From Taibaiella sp. (GTDB lineage: Bacteria > Bacteroidota > Bacteroidia > Chitinophagales > Chitinophagaceae): a DNA stretch of 64,000 nt. Positions 24,989 to 33,207 of this stretch are shown here, piece after piece. Position numbers and translations under genes: made by a program. The DNA lies in assembly GCA_016786705.1 (NCBI GenBank), contig JAEUVV010000013.1, forward strand, positions 62,001-126,000. The letters run 5' to 3'. Positions within the stretch are counted from its first letter, which is position 1, and every line of letters starts with the position of its first letter. The notes beneath the pieces were generated by a model, which searched no databases, was not told the DNA's origin, and saw nothing but the letters and a program-made list of their open reading frames with translations.

Positions 24989-25612
24989 TTAGAACTTGTA
25001 CCCTACACCAAGTTGAAAGTTATGAATTGTTCCATAATCCGGAAATATCGGGTTGGTTTTATAATATTCAGGCAAAATTGCATGATAACGCGCTTCTACA
25101 AAGAAACCTTTGTAAATGTAATAGTTAAGACCCGCCATAGCGCCTATCTGGAACATATTTACTTCATCATTTGTACTCCTGCTGATTTCTGTAGAATTAG
25201 TAGTCACCTTAGAACTGGAAGACAAATTCAGGTTAGCAGAAGGGCCGGCATACAAAGAAAAACTTGGGGTAAAAAAGTATTTAGCCAGTACCGGAACCGA
25301 AACCATATGTGCTCTGCTCCTTGCGTCGTATGAAGATCCTGCAATTGTAAATTGATGACGAATAGTCATATAGCTATAATCAACTTCCGCCTGTAATTTA
25401 AACTTATCTGCCCTGCTTTTAAAAGAAAATTCGACTAAACCTCCTGCATATAATCCGGGAGCAAATTTATTTTCTGTGTTTGAAATACCCGCATCACTTC
25501 TGCTTGCAGTGGTTAACATCCCCCCGGCTTTAACGCCAAATCTCGCGTATTGCGCGTTTGCGGCTGCTGTCAATCCTGAAAGCGCAGCAATTGTTAATAG
25601 TACCTTTTTCAT
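24989..25612 (-). CDS. Outer-membrane beta-barrel protein, paralogue 2
   Basis: A 207-residue exported barrel (signal peptide to ANA, then QYARFGVKAGGMLTTAS). It has the same strand order as its neighbour at 24101, with differences concentrated in loops (for example GSSYDARSRAHM against GRDDVEEKTKAH), as expected for surface loops evolving fast. It ends in GVGYKF. It has its own promoter box (25637-25644) and terminator, so the two copies are regulated separately despite being side by side. Confidence 0.82.
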   Translation of the reverse strand: MKKVLLTIAALSGLTAAANAQYARFGVKAGGMLTTASRSDAGISNTENKFAPGLYAGGLVEFSFKSRADKFKLQAEVDYSYMTIRHQFTIAGSSYDARSRAHMVSVPVLAKYFFTPSFSLYAGPSANLNLSSSSKVTTNSTEISRSTNDEVNMFQIGAMAGLNYYIYKGFFVEARYHAILPEYYKTNPIFPDYGTIHNFQLGVGYKF

Positions 25613-25636
25613 TGCTTATTGTTTTGTTTAGTGCCC

Positions 25637-25644
25637 CAAAATTA
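25637..25644 (-). promoter_or_regulatory. -7 promoter box of OMP paralogue 2
   Basis: TAATTTTG on the minus strand, 24 bp before the start codon. Confidence 0.55.
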
Positions 25645-25757
25645 GCTATAAATATGGTAAGTAATTGTGAATGACTGGCTAAAGAGCATTTTCTAAAACA
25701 ATATTTTTATTAATTATGTAAATGGAATTAAATCTTAGCAGCCTTACAAATAAAGAT

Positions 25758-26456
25758 TTAACGGGTATCAAACAGGTACATTAGTTTAAGTCCCACTACA
25801 TTATTAAACTGCTCTGCCCGGCCAAAAGCTGTGAGATCCTGGTGTTTTTTACGGATAGACAATAATGAATACTGAAACCTGGGCGCGATAAAGAAGCCGG
25901 CACCTATATGGAAACTTGCCGTAGCCAGGAAACTCAAATCAATTTTGCGGAAAGGAAATTGATAGAGCTGACCACTATGGGTTACAATTTTTTCCTCAGA
26001 AGCTGCCAGGTAGCTTATTGCCAGGCCGGCTCCATAAATACTTTTTCGCGGCCCGCGCCAGTAATTGAGCTGTAGCGGCAACTCAGCATAAGTTAGCCGG
26101 ATATCCTGGCTTTGCATAAAACTACCGGTGCCCGAGCCGGTTCCTGAAGCTCCTTTACCACTATAAAGCACTTCCATGCTCCAGGCAAGACATCCCTGTC
26201 CGAATTCAAAATCAGGTACCGGGATATATATAATTCCTCCCAGCGCCGGGCTTAATTTATTATAACCTTTATAACCATCTCCATCAACCTGTGAAACATT
26301 AGCACCTGCCATTAAGCCTCCGGTCCATTGCGCCTGCGTATAATCATATTGCGCCCACGCATCATAAGCCGATGTCCATAAAGAAATCAGGGCAATTGAT
26401 AGAATCTTCCTAACTTTAGGCGAAATTTCAACAGAAAACCTACTAATAGTAAACAT
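25758..26456 (-). CDS. Outer-membrane beta-barrel protein (third of the cluster)
   Basis: A 232-residue protein. A charged N-terminus (MFTISRFSVEISPKVRK) precedes a hydrophobic signal (ILSIALISLWTSAYDAWA), then a barrel with WTGGLMAGANVSQ, GLAISYLAAS and FFIAPRFQYSLLS, ending GLKLMYLFDTR. The N-terminus before the signal is longer than usual, but a TATATTTG box placed 20 bp before this ATG supports the start. It is not closely similar to the two paralogues downstream. Its start codon is only 12 bp from that of the divergent gene at 26469. Confidence 0.72.
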   Translation of the reverse strand: MFTISRFSVEISPKVRKILSIALISLWTSAYDAWAQYDYTQAQWTGGLMAGANVSQVDGDGYKGYNKLSPALGGIIYIPVPDFEFGQGCLAWSMEVLYSGKGASGTGSGTGSFMQSQDIRLTYAELPLQLNYWRGPRKSIYGAGLAISYLAASEEKIVTHSGQLYQFPFRKIDLSFLATASFHIGAGFFIAPRFQYSLLSIRKKHQDLTAFGRAEQFNNVVGLKLMYLFDTR

Positions 26457-26468
26457 TTTAAACGAATT

Positions 26469-26849
26469 ATGAGTTTCAAATATACACCAACTGCACTAAA
26501 GAAAATTGAGCAGATATATGATGAAGCCAAATACCTTGTCCGATATGAAAAGGGGAATTTTGCTTCGGGATATTGTGTATTGGAGCACAAAAAGGTGGTG
26601 GTCGTCAACAAGTTTTTAAATGTTGAAGGCCGCATTAATGCCTTACTTGAAATATTACCCTCGATCAAAGTCGACCCGGAAACCTTCAGCGGCGAGTCAT
26701 TGAAGCTTCTGGATCAATTAAATATACAAATCCAGACTGCCCCGCTAATTGAAACCCGAACAGAAAATCTAAATGAGGCCGATACGGCTTCGCCTGAAAA
26801 CCCTCAAGAGCCTGGCACCCAGGCAAATGAACCTGATAATATTGTCTAA
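26469..26849 (+). CDS. Conserved small protein of unknown function
   Basis: A 126-residue cytosolic protein. The first 90 residues look folded (YTPTALKKIEQIYDEAKYLVRYEKGNFASGYCVLEHKKVVVVNKFLNVEGRINALLEIL), the last 35 are disordered and acidic (ENLNEADTASPENPQEPGTQ). I do not recognise a named domain. It is the first gene of a tight group: the MBL hydrolase follows after 20 bp and waaA overlaps that, so its role may be tied to one of them, but this is only positional evidence. Confidence 0.75.
   Translation: MSFKYTPTALKKIEQIYDEAKYLVRYEKGNFASGYCVLEHKKVVVVNKFLNVEGRINALLEILPSIKVDPETFSGESLKLLDQLNIQIQTAPLIETRTENLNEADTASPENPQEPGTQANEPDNIV
26477..26484 (-). promoter_or_regulatory. -7 promoter box of the OMP gene, inside the divergent gene
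   Basis: TATATTTG on the minus strand, lying in codons 3-6 of the divergent small protein gene. It gives an about 14-nt leader for the OMP gene at 26456. Confidence 0.5.
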
Positions 26850-26869
26850 ATCTTATTAAGCCATACACA

Positions 26870-27631
26870 TTGAAAGTCACTTTTTTAGGAACAGGAACTT
26901 CACAAGGCGTCCCCATGATCGGTTGCGACTGCGCGGTATGTACCTCTGACAATCCTAAAGACAATCGCTTACGTAGTTCCATCTGGGTCCAAAATGAAGA
27001 TACCAGTGTAGTGATCGACTCCGGTCCTGACTTCAGGTACCAGATGTTACGGGCCAAAGTAAAAAACCTGGACGGCATCGTATTTACCCATGAGCACAAG
27101 GATCATGTGGCCGGCCTGGACGATGTTCGCGCTTACAACTACTGGACGCAAAGAGATGTTGACTTGTTTGCCAATGCGAATACCGAAAAGATCATACGCT
27201 CTGAATTTCACTATGCTTTTTCGGGGATCAATTACCCGGGTATCCCCCAACTGAAGATCCATCCCCTGCACGGGCAGGATATCCGCATAGGTTCTTTAAC
27301 ATTTAAAACCATCAAAGTCCTGCATTATAAATTAGAGGTATATGGCTACAGGATTGGTGACTTTACTTATATAACAGACGCCAATTATATTGCACCGGAA
27401 GAACTGGACAAAGTAAGAGGCTCTAAAGTATTAGTATTAAATGCGCTGAGGTACGAAGAACATATTTCCCACTTTACCGTAGCCCAGGCTGTAGCCCTGG
27501 CACAGGAAATTGGGGCTGAAACTACTTATTTCACACATATGAGCCACCAGATCGGCTTACATGATGTGGTGAACCAGACCTTACCTCCGGCTATACAACT
27601 GGCCTATGACCAGCTCAGCATTGATATTTAA
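26870..27631 (+). CDS. MBL-fold metallo-hydrolase (PhnP/RNase Z-like)
   Basis: A 253-residue metallo-beta-lactamase-fold enzyme. It opens with the family signature KVTFLGTGTSQGVPMIGCDCAVC and has the zinc motif HEHKDH (HxHxDH) at about residues 74-79, DSGPDFR before it, a late His in FTHMSHQIG, and a metal Asp in ITDANY. It most resembles the PhnP-type cyclic phosphate phosphodiesterase/tRNase Z-like group. The exact substrate is unknown. The start codon is TTG: the conserved KVTFLGTG motif begins at the second codon, leaving no room for another start. It overlaps waaA by 26 bp, so the two are translationally coupled. Confidence 0.88.
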   Translation: MKVTFLGTGTSQGVPMIGCDCAVCTSDNPKDNRLRSSIWVQNEDTSVVIDSGPDFRYQMLRAKVKNLDGIVFTHEHKDHVAGLDDVRAYNYWTQRDVDLFANANTEKIIRSEFHYAFSGINYPGIPQLKIHPLHGQDIRIGSLTFKTIKVLHYKLEVYGYRIGDFTYITDANYIAPEELDKVRGSKVLVLNALRYEEHISHFTVAQAVALAQEIGAETTYFTHMSHQIGLHDVVNQTLPPAIQLAYDQLSIDI

Positions 27632-28892
27632 CGGATACAGATTGCTCCTGTTTTTATATAATATATTGATCCGCATTTACCAGGGCCTCGCAGGCCTGGC
27701 CGCCCCCTTTAATCCTAAAATAAAATTATTTGTCACCGGCCGCAAGCAACTACTAAAGCGGGTCGCTGCCGACTTTCAACAGGAAGTCCAACCGCCGGTG
27801 TGGTTTCACTGTGCCAGTTTAGGCGAATTTGAGCAGGGGCGCCCATTAATGGAAGCCTTAAAAGTAGCTTACCCCGATATTAAGATCCTGCTTACTTTTT
27901 TTTCGCCATCAGGCTATGAGGTACGAAAAAATTATAGCGGTGCCGATTATATTTATTACCTGCCTTTTGATACGCAAAAAAACGCGCAGCAATTTATCGC
28001 CATAACCCGTCCTCAAATGGCCATTTTTGTCAAATATGAGTTCTGGTACCATTATTTAAATACTTTAAAACAGAATGATATTCCGGCTATAGTCGTTTCC
28101 GCCATATTCCAGGAAAGACAGGCTTTTTTTAAATGGTACGGTTCCTTGCAAAGGAAAATGTTAAAGATGCTGCATTATCTTTTTGTACAAAACGGGGCAT
28201 CCATTGATTTATTGAAGAGGATCGGCATCCACAATGCGGCCATAGCCGGTGATACCCGTATAGACCGGGCTTTAGCGATCGCACAATCCGAAAAAGAATA
28301 CCCGGTGCTTGAGGATTTTAAGGGTAGTCACAAGCTTATTGTTGCCGGCAGCACCTGGAAAGAAGATGAAACCTTACTATATGACACCCTGGTCCAACTG
28401 AACAACCCGGCCGTAAAACTGTTAATAGCACCCCATGAAGTCCACAAAGATCATATTACACAAATACAGGAACGCTTCCGGGCATTTCAACCAGCCCTGT
28501 GGTCAGAGCAGCCAATAAACCCCGATAGCAGGGTCCTGATCGTGGACAATATCGGGCATCTCGCTTACCTGTATCGCTATGCAGACTATACCTGGATCGG
28601 GGGCGGGTTCAACAAGACCGGCATTCACAATAGCATAGAAGCCGCCGTTTACGGTAAAGCCCTGGCCTGGGGACCGGTCTACAACCGTTACCAGGAGGCC
28701 ACAGACCTGATCCACGATGGCGCGGCCTGTAGTTTTCCCGATGCCGCTGCTTTCGCCAATAAGATCAGGGAATGGCTGCAGGATGCACAAGGGTACGAAA
28801 AAGCCGGGCAACAGGCCCGGCAGTATATTGAACGGAATAAAGGTGCTACTGGCAAGATATTAAACTATCTTAAGCAGCAAAATATTTCCTGA
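27606..28892 (+). CDS. waaA: 3-deoxy-D-manno-octulosonic acid (Kdo) transferase
   Basis: A 428-residue GT30 glycosyltransferase. An N-terminal membrane-anchoring helix (about 8-35) precedes the GT-B fold; WFHCASLGEFEQGRPLMEAL (about residues 67-86) holds the catalytic Glu of the family, and LTFFSPSGYEVRKNY, KYEFWYHYL and the donor-binding IGGGFNKTGIHNSIEAAVYGKAL (about 338-360) are all typical. It adds Kdo to lipid A precursor at the inner face of the inner membrane, so this cell makes lipopolysaccharide or a related lipid. The gene is the last of the 26.5-28.9 kb operon, and its end overlaps the convergent acidic gene by 23 bp. Confidence 0.94.
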   Translation: MTSSALIFNGYRLLLFLYNILIRIYQGLAGLAAPFNPKIKLFVTGRKQLLKRVAADFQQEVQPPVWFHCASLGEFEQGRPLMEALKVAYPDIKILLTFFSPSGYEVRKNYSGADYIYYLPFDTQKNAQQFIAITRPQMAIFVKYEFWYHYLNTLKQNDIPAIVVSAIFQERQAFFKWYGSLQRKMLKMLHYLFVQNGASIDLLKRIGIHNAAIAGDTRIDRALAIAQSEKEYPVLEDFKGSHKLIVAGSTWKEDETLLYDTLVQLNNPAVKLLIAPHEVHKDHITQIQERFRAFQPALWSEQPINPDSRVLIVDNIGHLAYLYRYADYTWIGGGFNKTGIHNSIEAAVYGKALAWGPVYNRYQEATDLIHDGAACSFPDAAAFANKIREWLQDAQGYEKAGQQARQYIERNKGATGKILNYLKQQNIS

Positions 28893-29721
28893 CCGTTTCT
28901 ACCAGGGACAGGTAAGTCTCATCTTCTTTTTGCCAACCGTAGCGCTCCATTGCTGTAGTAGACAGCCATTCCTGTGCAGCTTTAAAGTCATTACAGAAAA
29001 CGATTTTATCCAGGCTCTCCTCGTAAGCGGTTTTGTTATTCGCAAACAACTCGTTCATGTACTGGTATTTGTCATTAATACCGATAAAAGAACGAATGTC
29101 TTTCATTTTATTCTGGAATACATAACCCTGCTTCGGGCTTTCACTGGCATTATCCTTTACCTCCGGCAGCTCAAAATGTATTTCAGTATAGACGGGCTCT
29201 TCTTTTACCGGTACGATGTCTGAATCCAATCTCGGGTAGTCATCATCGTTAATCACATGCTGTTCTTTAATGTCCTCTTCTTCAATTACCGGCTCTTCAA
29301 CCAAAGGTGCTATTTCCGCCTCCACTTTTGCTGCCGTTTCAGTTGCCACAAGTGATTCTTCCTCCTGCGCTTCCTGCACCTGAGCTTCTTCCTCTGCGGC
29401 TGTTTCGGGGGTAACCACTACCGGGTCGGGGCGTGCTGCCGCCACAGGAGCTGCAGGTTCTTCAATAAGGGCCTCCTCAACCAAAGTTTCCGCTTCGCGT
29501 TCAACAGAAACAGGCGCTGCTTCGGCTTCATGTTTTAAAGGCTCCTGCTTTAAATGCAGACCCATGCCTTGTTTAGCCAGCATATCAGTTCTTGCATCCA
29601 AAAGATCTGCATATAAAACACGGGTATAATCAAGCATCAGGTCCAGGTCAATCACTTGCTTTTCCTCTTGCTTATAATAAATGTCTTGTAGTTTTCTCAG
29701 AAGATTATGAATGCGTTCCAT
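28870..29721 (-). CDS. Acidic low-complexity protein of unknown function
   Basis: A 283-residue cytosolic protein in three parts: a helical N-terminus (MERIHNLLRKLQDIYYKQEEKQVIDLDLMLDYTRVLYADLL, about 1-45), a long Glu/Ala/Val-rich disordered middle (about 65-200), and a conserved C-terminal part (YVFQNKMKDIRSFIGINDKYQYMNELFANNKTAYEESLDKI... to FAA) that looks folded. No family is recognised; the same architecture occurs in other Bacteroidota from memory. The start is set at 29721 because a TATATTTG box lies at 29739-29746, after the alternative start at 29775. Converges on and overlaps waaA by 23 bp. Confidence 0.75.
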   Translation of the reverse strand: MERIHNLLRKLQDIYYKQEEKQVIDLDLMLDYTRVLYADLLDARTDMLAKQGMGLHLKQEPLKHEAEAAPVSVEREAETLVEEALIEEPAAPVAAARPDPVVVTPETAAEEEAQVQEAQEEESLVATETAAKVEAEIAPLVEEPVIEEEDIKEQHVINDDDYPRLDSDIVPVKEEPVYTEIHFELPEVKDNASESPKQGYVFQNKMKDIRSFIGINDKYQYMNELFANNKTAYEESLDKIVFCNDFKAAQEWLSTTAMERYGWQKEDETYLSLVETVRKYFAA

Positions 29722-29738
29722 GTTTAAAGATGTTCGTG

Positions 29739-29746
29739 CAAATATA
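29739..29746 (-). promoter_or_regulatory. -7 promoter box of the acidic protein gene
   Basis: TATATTTG on the minus strand, 17 bp before the ATG at 29721. Confidence 0.6.
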
Positions 29747-29797
29747 ACGAATAGGTGCCATTCGGTTAAACACAAGATTTTCCCAAAAACAGGCAGA

Positions 29798-30814
29798 CTA
29801 CTGCTCTACATCATAAAATATTTTATAATATTTACGTCCTTCTTCATCCACTCCCTGCTCTATCATGCTCCGGTCGCCATGTATGTAGATATGAAAATTC
29901 TTGTCCAGCTTGATCACACTTTTATAGCTCCGGGTCTGCTTTTTCAAGGCAGCATCCGAAATATCGAACTGGTTTTCCAGCTGCACTTCATATTGATTTT
30001 CATAGTCGCCTTTATATTTGACGAAACGATCTATAATCTCCGGCTGTGCCAGTACTTCCTGTTCAAATTCATGGATATCAAAACTCTCTTTTTCTTTAAA
30101 ATAATGCATCGAGCGATTGAGCAGATCTACCTGGTCGGCTTTGCTTACTTCGAAGTTTTGCGGCAGGTCCTGCATCACGAATTCTTTATACATAGACATG
30201 GTCTGGTTAGTATAAAAAAATTCATTCTGCATTTGCTGCACTTTAAGAAAATCGTCGAGCCAGTATTGCGCTTCGCTGTTTTTATTACTGTTATCTACAA
30301 CCGCTACCTGTAACTTACCTTCTTCATCCAGGATCACGATAGCGCCTTTATCCAGCTTCGCCAGGTTCACACCTTCATGCTGGTCGATCTCGAAATTATT
30401 ATCAAATGGTTTTACTTTCAGAAAAATGTCTTTCTGCTCCGATTTAAATAGGCCCACAGCCGGGTATTGTCCTCCCTTAAAATCAAAAGCTTCATAATAA
30501 ACTACATAAAGCTCCCCGGCCTTTATCTTGGGATGGTCGCTGCATTCATAAAGGTATTTTGCCAGTGACCGGGATTGCTCAAAGAGGGATGCCGGATCTT
30601 CCAGGATTGCGGAGGAATAAGTATACACTTCGTTCAGGTCGAGGTTGGACTCATGAAAAAATTCATAAATCGTATCAAACTTAAAGGAGGAGATAAAATA
30701 GCCGTTCAACAACTCGGAAAGCGTATCGTCTATCTGTAACAGGCCATCGGATAAGAAATAGCCTTCTGTATTGGCCTTATTGCCTACTTTATGCAACGCT
30801 ATGGGTAAACTCAT
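29798..30814 (-). CDS. Nucleoid-associated protein, NdpA/YejK family
   Basis: A 338-residue cytosolic protein of the 37-kDa nucleoid-associated family (PF04245). It starts IALHKVGNKANTEGYFLSDG, has GELYVVYYEAFDFKGGQYPAVGLFKSEQKDIFLKV in the middle, and ends with the conserved IKLDKNFHIYIHGDRSMIEQGVDEEGRKYYKIFY. E. coli YejK is a minor nucleoid protein; function is poorly known. The upstream MFS gene is 36 bp away, so co-transcription is likely, while the next gene downstream has its own promoter. Confidence 0.75.
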   Translation of the reverse strand: MSLPIALHKVGNKANTEGYFLSDGLLQIDDTLSELLNGYFISSFKFDTIYEFFHESNLDLNEVYTYSSAILEDPASLFEQSRSLAKYLYECSDHPKIKAGELYVVYYEAFDFKGGQYPAVGLFKSEQKDIFLKVKPFDNNFEIDQHEGVNLAKLDKGAIVILDEEGKLQVAVVDNSNKNSEAQYWLDDFLKVQQMQNEFFYTNQTMSMYKEFVMQDLPQNFEVSKADQVDLLNRSMHYFKEKESFDIHEFEQEVLAQPEIIDRFVKYKGDYENQYEVQLENQFDISDAALKKQTRSYKSVIKLDKNFHIYIHGDRSMIEQGVDEEGRKYYKIFYDVEQ

Positions 30815-30850
30815 GTCTAATCAAGAAAAAAAATGATAAAATAAGATGGC

Positions 30851-32077
30851 TTACTTGCCGCTCATCCGCCCCTTACTAAAGGTGTAATAAGCGAGGAATG
30901 CCGCCAGTGCCATAAATAAGCTTCCTAACAAGAAAGCAGCACCCGGAAAATGCACCACTGCCTTATCTCCTGAAAAATAGGAAAATATACGCGTCATCAG
31001 CAATGGGCCAATAATAGCCGTACCGCTCATCAGGCTGGCCAGGATACCCTGGAGCTCGCCCTGCTCATTAGAAGGCACTTTGGAACTGATCACCGCCTGA
31101 AGCGCCGGGCCGGCAATACCCCCCAGGCAATAAGGCACCAGGAAAGCAAACATCATCCATTCCTGCGCCGAAAACGCAAACAATACCAGTCCCAAAGCGT
31201 AAAGGCTCAGGCCCAGGTAGATACTCTTCTGGTTGCCCAGCTTAGGGTTCAGCCAACGAATCAATATACCCTGTACCAGGCCCGTAAGCACGCCTACCGC
31301 ACCCAGGGAAATACCGATCATACGCTCGTTCCAGTCAAACTGGTACTTGGTAAAGAAACTCCAATTACTGTTGACCGCATGTGAAGCCATATACATCAAT
31401 ATCATGGCAATGATCAGCCACTTCAATTCAGGATATTTCCTGATTTTTACTATAGTACCTAACGGATTAGCCCGTTTCCAGTCAAAAGCCCGCCGGTTTT
31501 CGGGTTTCAGGGACTCGGGTAAAGCAAAATACCCATAAATAAAGTTAAGCAGGCAAAGCAATGCCGCCGCTAAAAACGGGATACGGATACCGAAGCTACC
31601 CAGGAAACCACCAATCACCGGCCCGATCACGAAACCCATACCAAAGGCAACCCCGATCAAGCCAAAATTCTTGGCCCGGTCTTCATGCGTGCTCACATCC
31701 GCGATAAACGCGCTCGCCGGCGTGATGCTGGCCCCTGTGATCCCGGCGATGATACGGCCTATAAATAGCATAGTCAGGCTGGAAGCAAAGTAAAGGAAGA
31801 CATAGTCTAGGGCAAAGCCTACCAGGGAGATCAGGATAATGGGCCTGCGGCCAAACTTATCGCTGAGGTTACCTACCAGCGGGGCAAACAAAAACTGGGT
31901 AAAGGCGTAAGCCGCTATCAGCGATCCGCCATATTCAGCAGCTTTATCAGCGCCTACATGCATGATCTCCCCGATCAGGTCGGGCATTACCGGGATAATG
32001 ATCCCCCAACCTACGAAATCGATCAGTAGTGTAATAAATATAAAAGTAAGCGCATTGCGCTTTTTTGTGGTTTCCAT
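30851..32077 (-). CDS. MFS transporter, TCR/Tet (DHA1) subfamily
   Basis: A 408-residue inner-membrane protein with twelve TM helices. It carries the DHA1 signatures: an Asp in TM1 (LLIDFVGWGIIIPVMP), motif A in the loop between TM2 and TM3 (GNLSDKFGRRPI), motif B-like RIIAGITGAS, and motif C in TM5 (GFVIGPVIGG). Sequence pattern is that of TetA-type drug:H+ antiporters. Bacteroidota carry chromosomal copies that need not give tetracycline resistance, so the substrate is unclear. No TetR-type repressor is adjacent, unlike acquired tetA genes, and base composition matches the neighbourhood. Confidence 0.88.
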   Translation of the reverse strand: METTKKRNALTFIFITLLIDFVGWGIIIPVMPDLIGEIMHVGADKAAEYGGSLIAAYAFTQFLFAPLVGNLSDKFGRRPIILISLVGFALDYVFLYFASSLTMLFIGRIIAGITGASITPASAFIADVSTHEDRAKNFGLIGVAFGMGFVIGPVIGGFLGSFGIRIPFLAAALLCLLNFIYGYFALPESLKPENRRAFDWKRANPLGTIVKIRKYPELKWLIIAMILMYMASHAVNSNWSFFTKYQFDWNERMIGISLGAVGVLTGLVQGILIRWLNPKLGNQKSIYLGLSLYALGLVLFAFSAQEWMMFAFLVPYCLGGIAGPALQAVISSKVPSNEQGELQGILASLMSGTAIIGPLLMTRIFSYFSGDKAVVHFPGAAFLLGSLFMALAAFLAYYTFSKGRMSGK

Positions 32078-32309
32078 ATAAGCTTAAATAAAAAACGGCA
32101 GTGTATAAGCCGCAACAAATTTCAATGAATTAATACGTATTGACAAAAAAGATTTATACAACCTTCCGAATATGCGTTGTACTTTTAATGAATGCTAAGA
32201 GAAGCTTAGTATTAATGCGCCTGCTGCAGTAAGAATAATTAAAAATTGCCCTATGATAATATTTTCCCCGGGAAATACGCTATATAATAGAATAACCTTA
32301 AATAATTAT

Positions 32310-33185
32310 ATGAGACAAGGCATACTGCTGGCTCTAATGTTGTTGTTAACAGCTTCCCATATACAGGCAGCCAATAAGAGAATTTACCTGCTGGAAGCAG
32401 TAGAAAAACAAATGGTGCATTATTCCGTCACGCGCACCAAAGCTTCCTTTAATAGCAAAGGATTGAAAATTTCCATTACCAATACCGGTAAAGAAGCATT
32501 AGTAGTAAAAATAGACCCGGCAATGATCTTCGCACCGGAAGATACTGCTTACCAGGACCTGATGCTACCTGGCGAAGAACTGCTTTATGTGGGCCCTGGC
32601 CATACCAATGTTATCGAGGTACAGACCTATTGCGCCAGAAGCGCCGCCCTTTCCCCCGGTAGTGAATTAGCTTTTCGTTTTAAAAAACAAGGGGACAGCA
32701 GTATCATCAAAACCCTGGATTATATGCGCCGGCTCGCTGCAGGACAAGACCTGGCACAAAAAATCGTATGGTTTCTGACTGATGACCGTAAGGACCTGAG
32801 CAGTGTTTACGAGGACGGCCAAAAAGAGCAATCCTTGAAAATAATACAGTTTTTGAGCAAACTATATGCCATCGAGATACCGGGGTACCGTACAGAAAGA
32901 GGCATTGACACGACTCCGGGGGCAGTGGCGCTGAGTGAAACCGTACTCAAATTACACGTAAGGCTGGAATGGGACCAGCCTGCCCCGGAAACCCTGAGCC
33001 TCTCCATATTTAATGAAAGCAACCAAAAGATCGCTTCCTATTTTGAGGATATGGCAGTACGTAAAGGCCATGCCGAGATAACCGCGTCTTTTGAAACGAT
33101 TAGTTATCCCAAAGGCAATTATTATGTACGGGTGTACAATGACATAGGCAATATTGTCAAAGAGGTAAAAGTGCCATTACAATAG
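32310..33185 (+). CDS. Exported protein of unknown function
   Basis: A 291-residue protein with signal peptide MRQGILLALMLLLTASHIQA. The mature part appears to be two beta-rich domains: an N-terminal one (KASFNSKGLKISITNTGKEALVVKIDPAMIFAPEDTAYQDL, about 40-150) and a C-terminal Ig-like one (SLSIFNESNQKIASYFEDM... GNYYVRVYND, about 225-291). No known family is recognised. The start is set at the ATG at 32310 because it directly opens the signal peptide; the upstream in-frame ATG at 32253 would add 19 unsuitable residues. Confidence 0.7.
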   Translation: MRQGILLALMLLLTASHIQAANKRIYLLEAVEKQMVHYSVTRTKASFNSKGLKISITNTGKEALVVKIDPAMIFAPEDTAYQDLMLPGEELLYVGPGHTNVIEVQTYCARSAALSPGSELAFRFKKQGDSSIIKTLDYMRRLAAGQDLAQKIVWFLTDDRKDLSSVYEDGQKEQSLKIIQFLSKLYAIEIPGYRTERGIDTTPGAVALSETVLKLHVRLEWDQPAPETLSLSIFNESNQKIASYFEDMAVRKGHAEITASFETISYPKGNYYVRVYNDIGNIVKEVKVPLQ

Positions 33186-33207
33186 CATATTTATTGGCAG
33201 TCATTTA

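Noticed and set aside
30851..32077. Acquired tetracycline-resistance element
   Set aside because: No TetR-type repressor, no mobile element genes and no compositional change; treated as a chromosomal MFS exporter.
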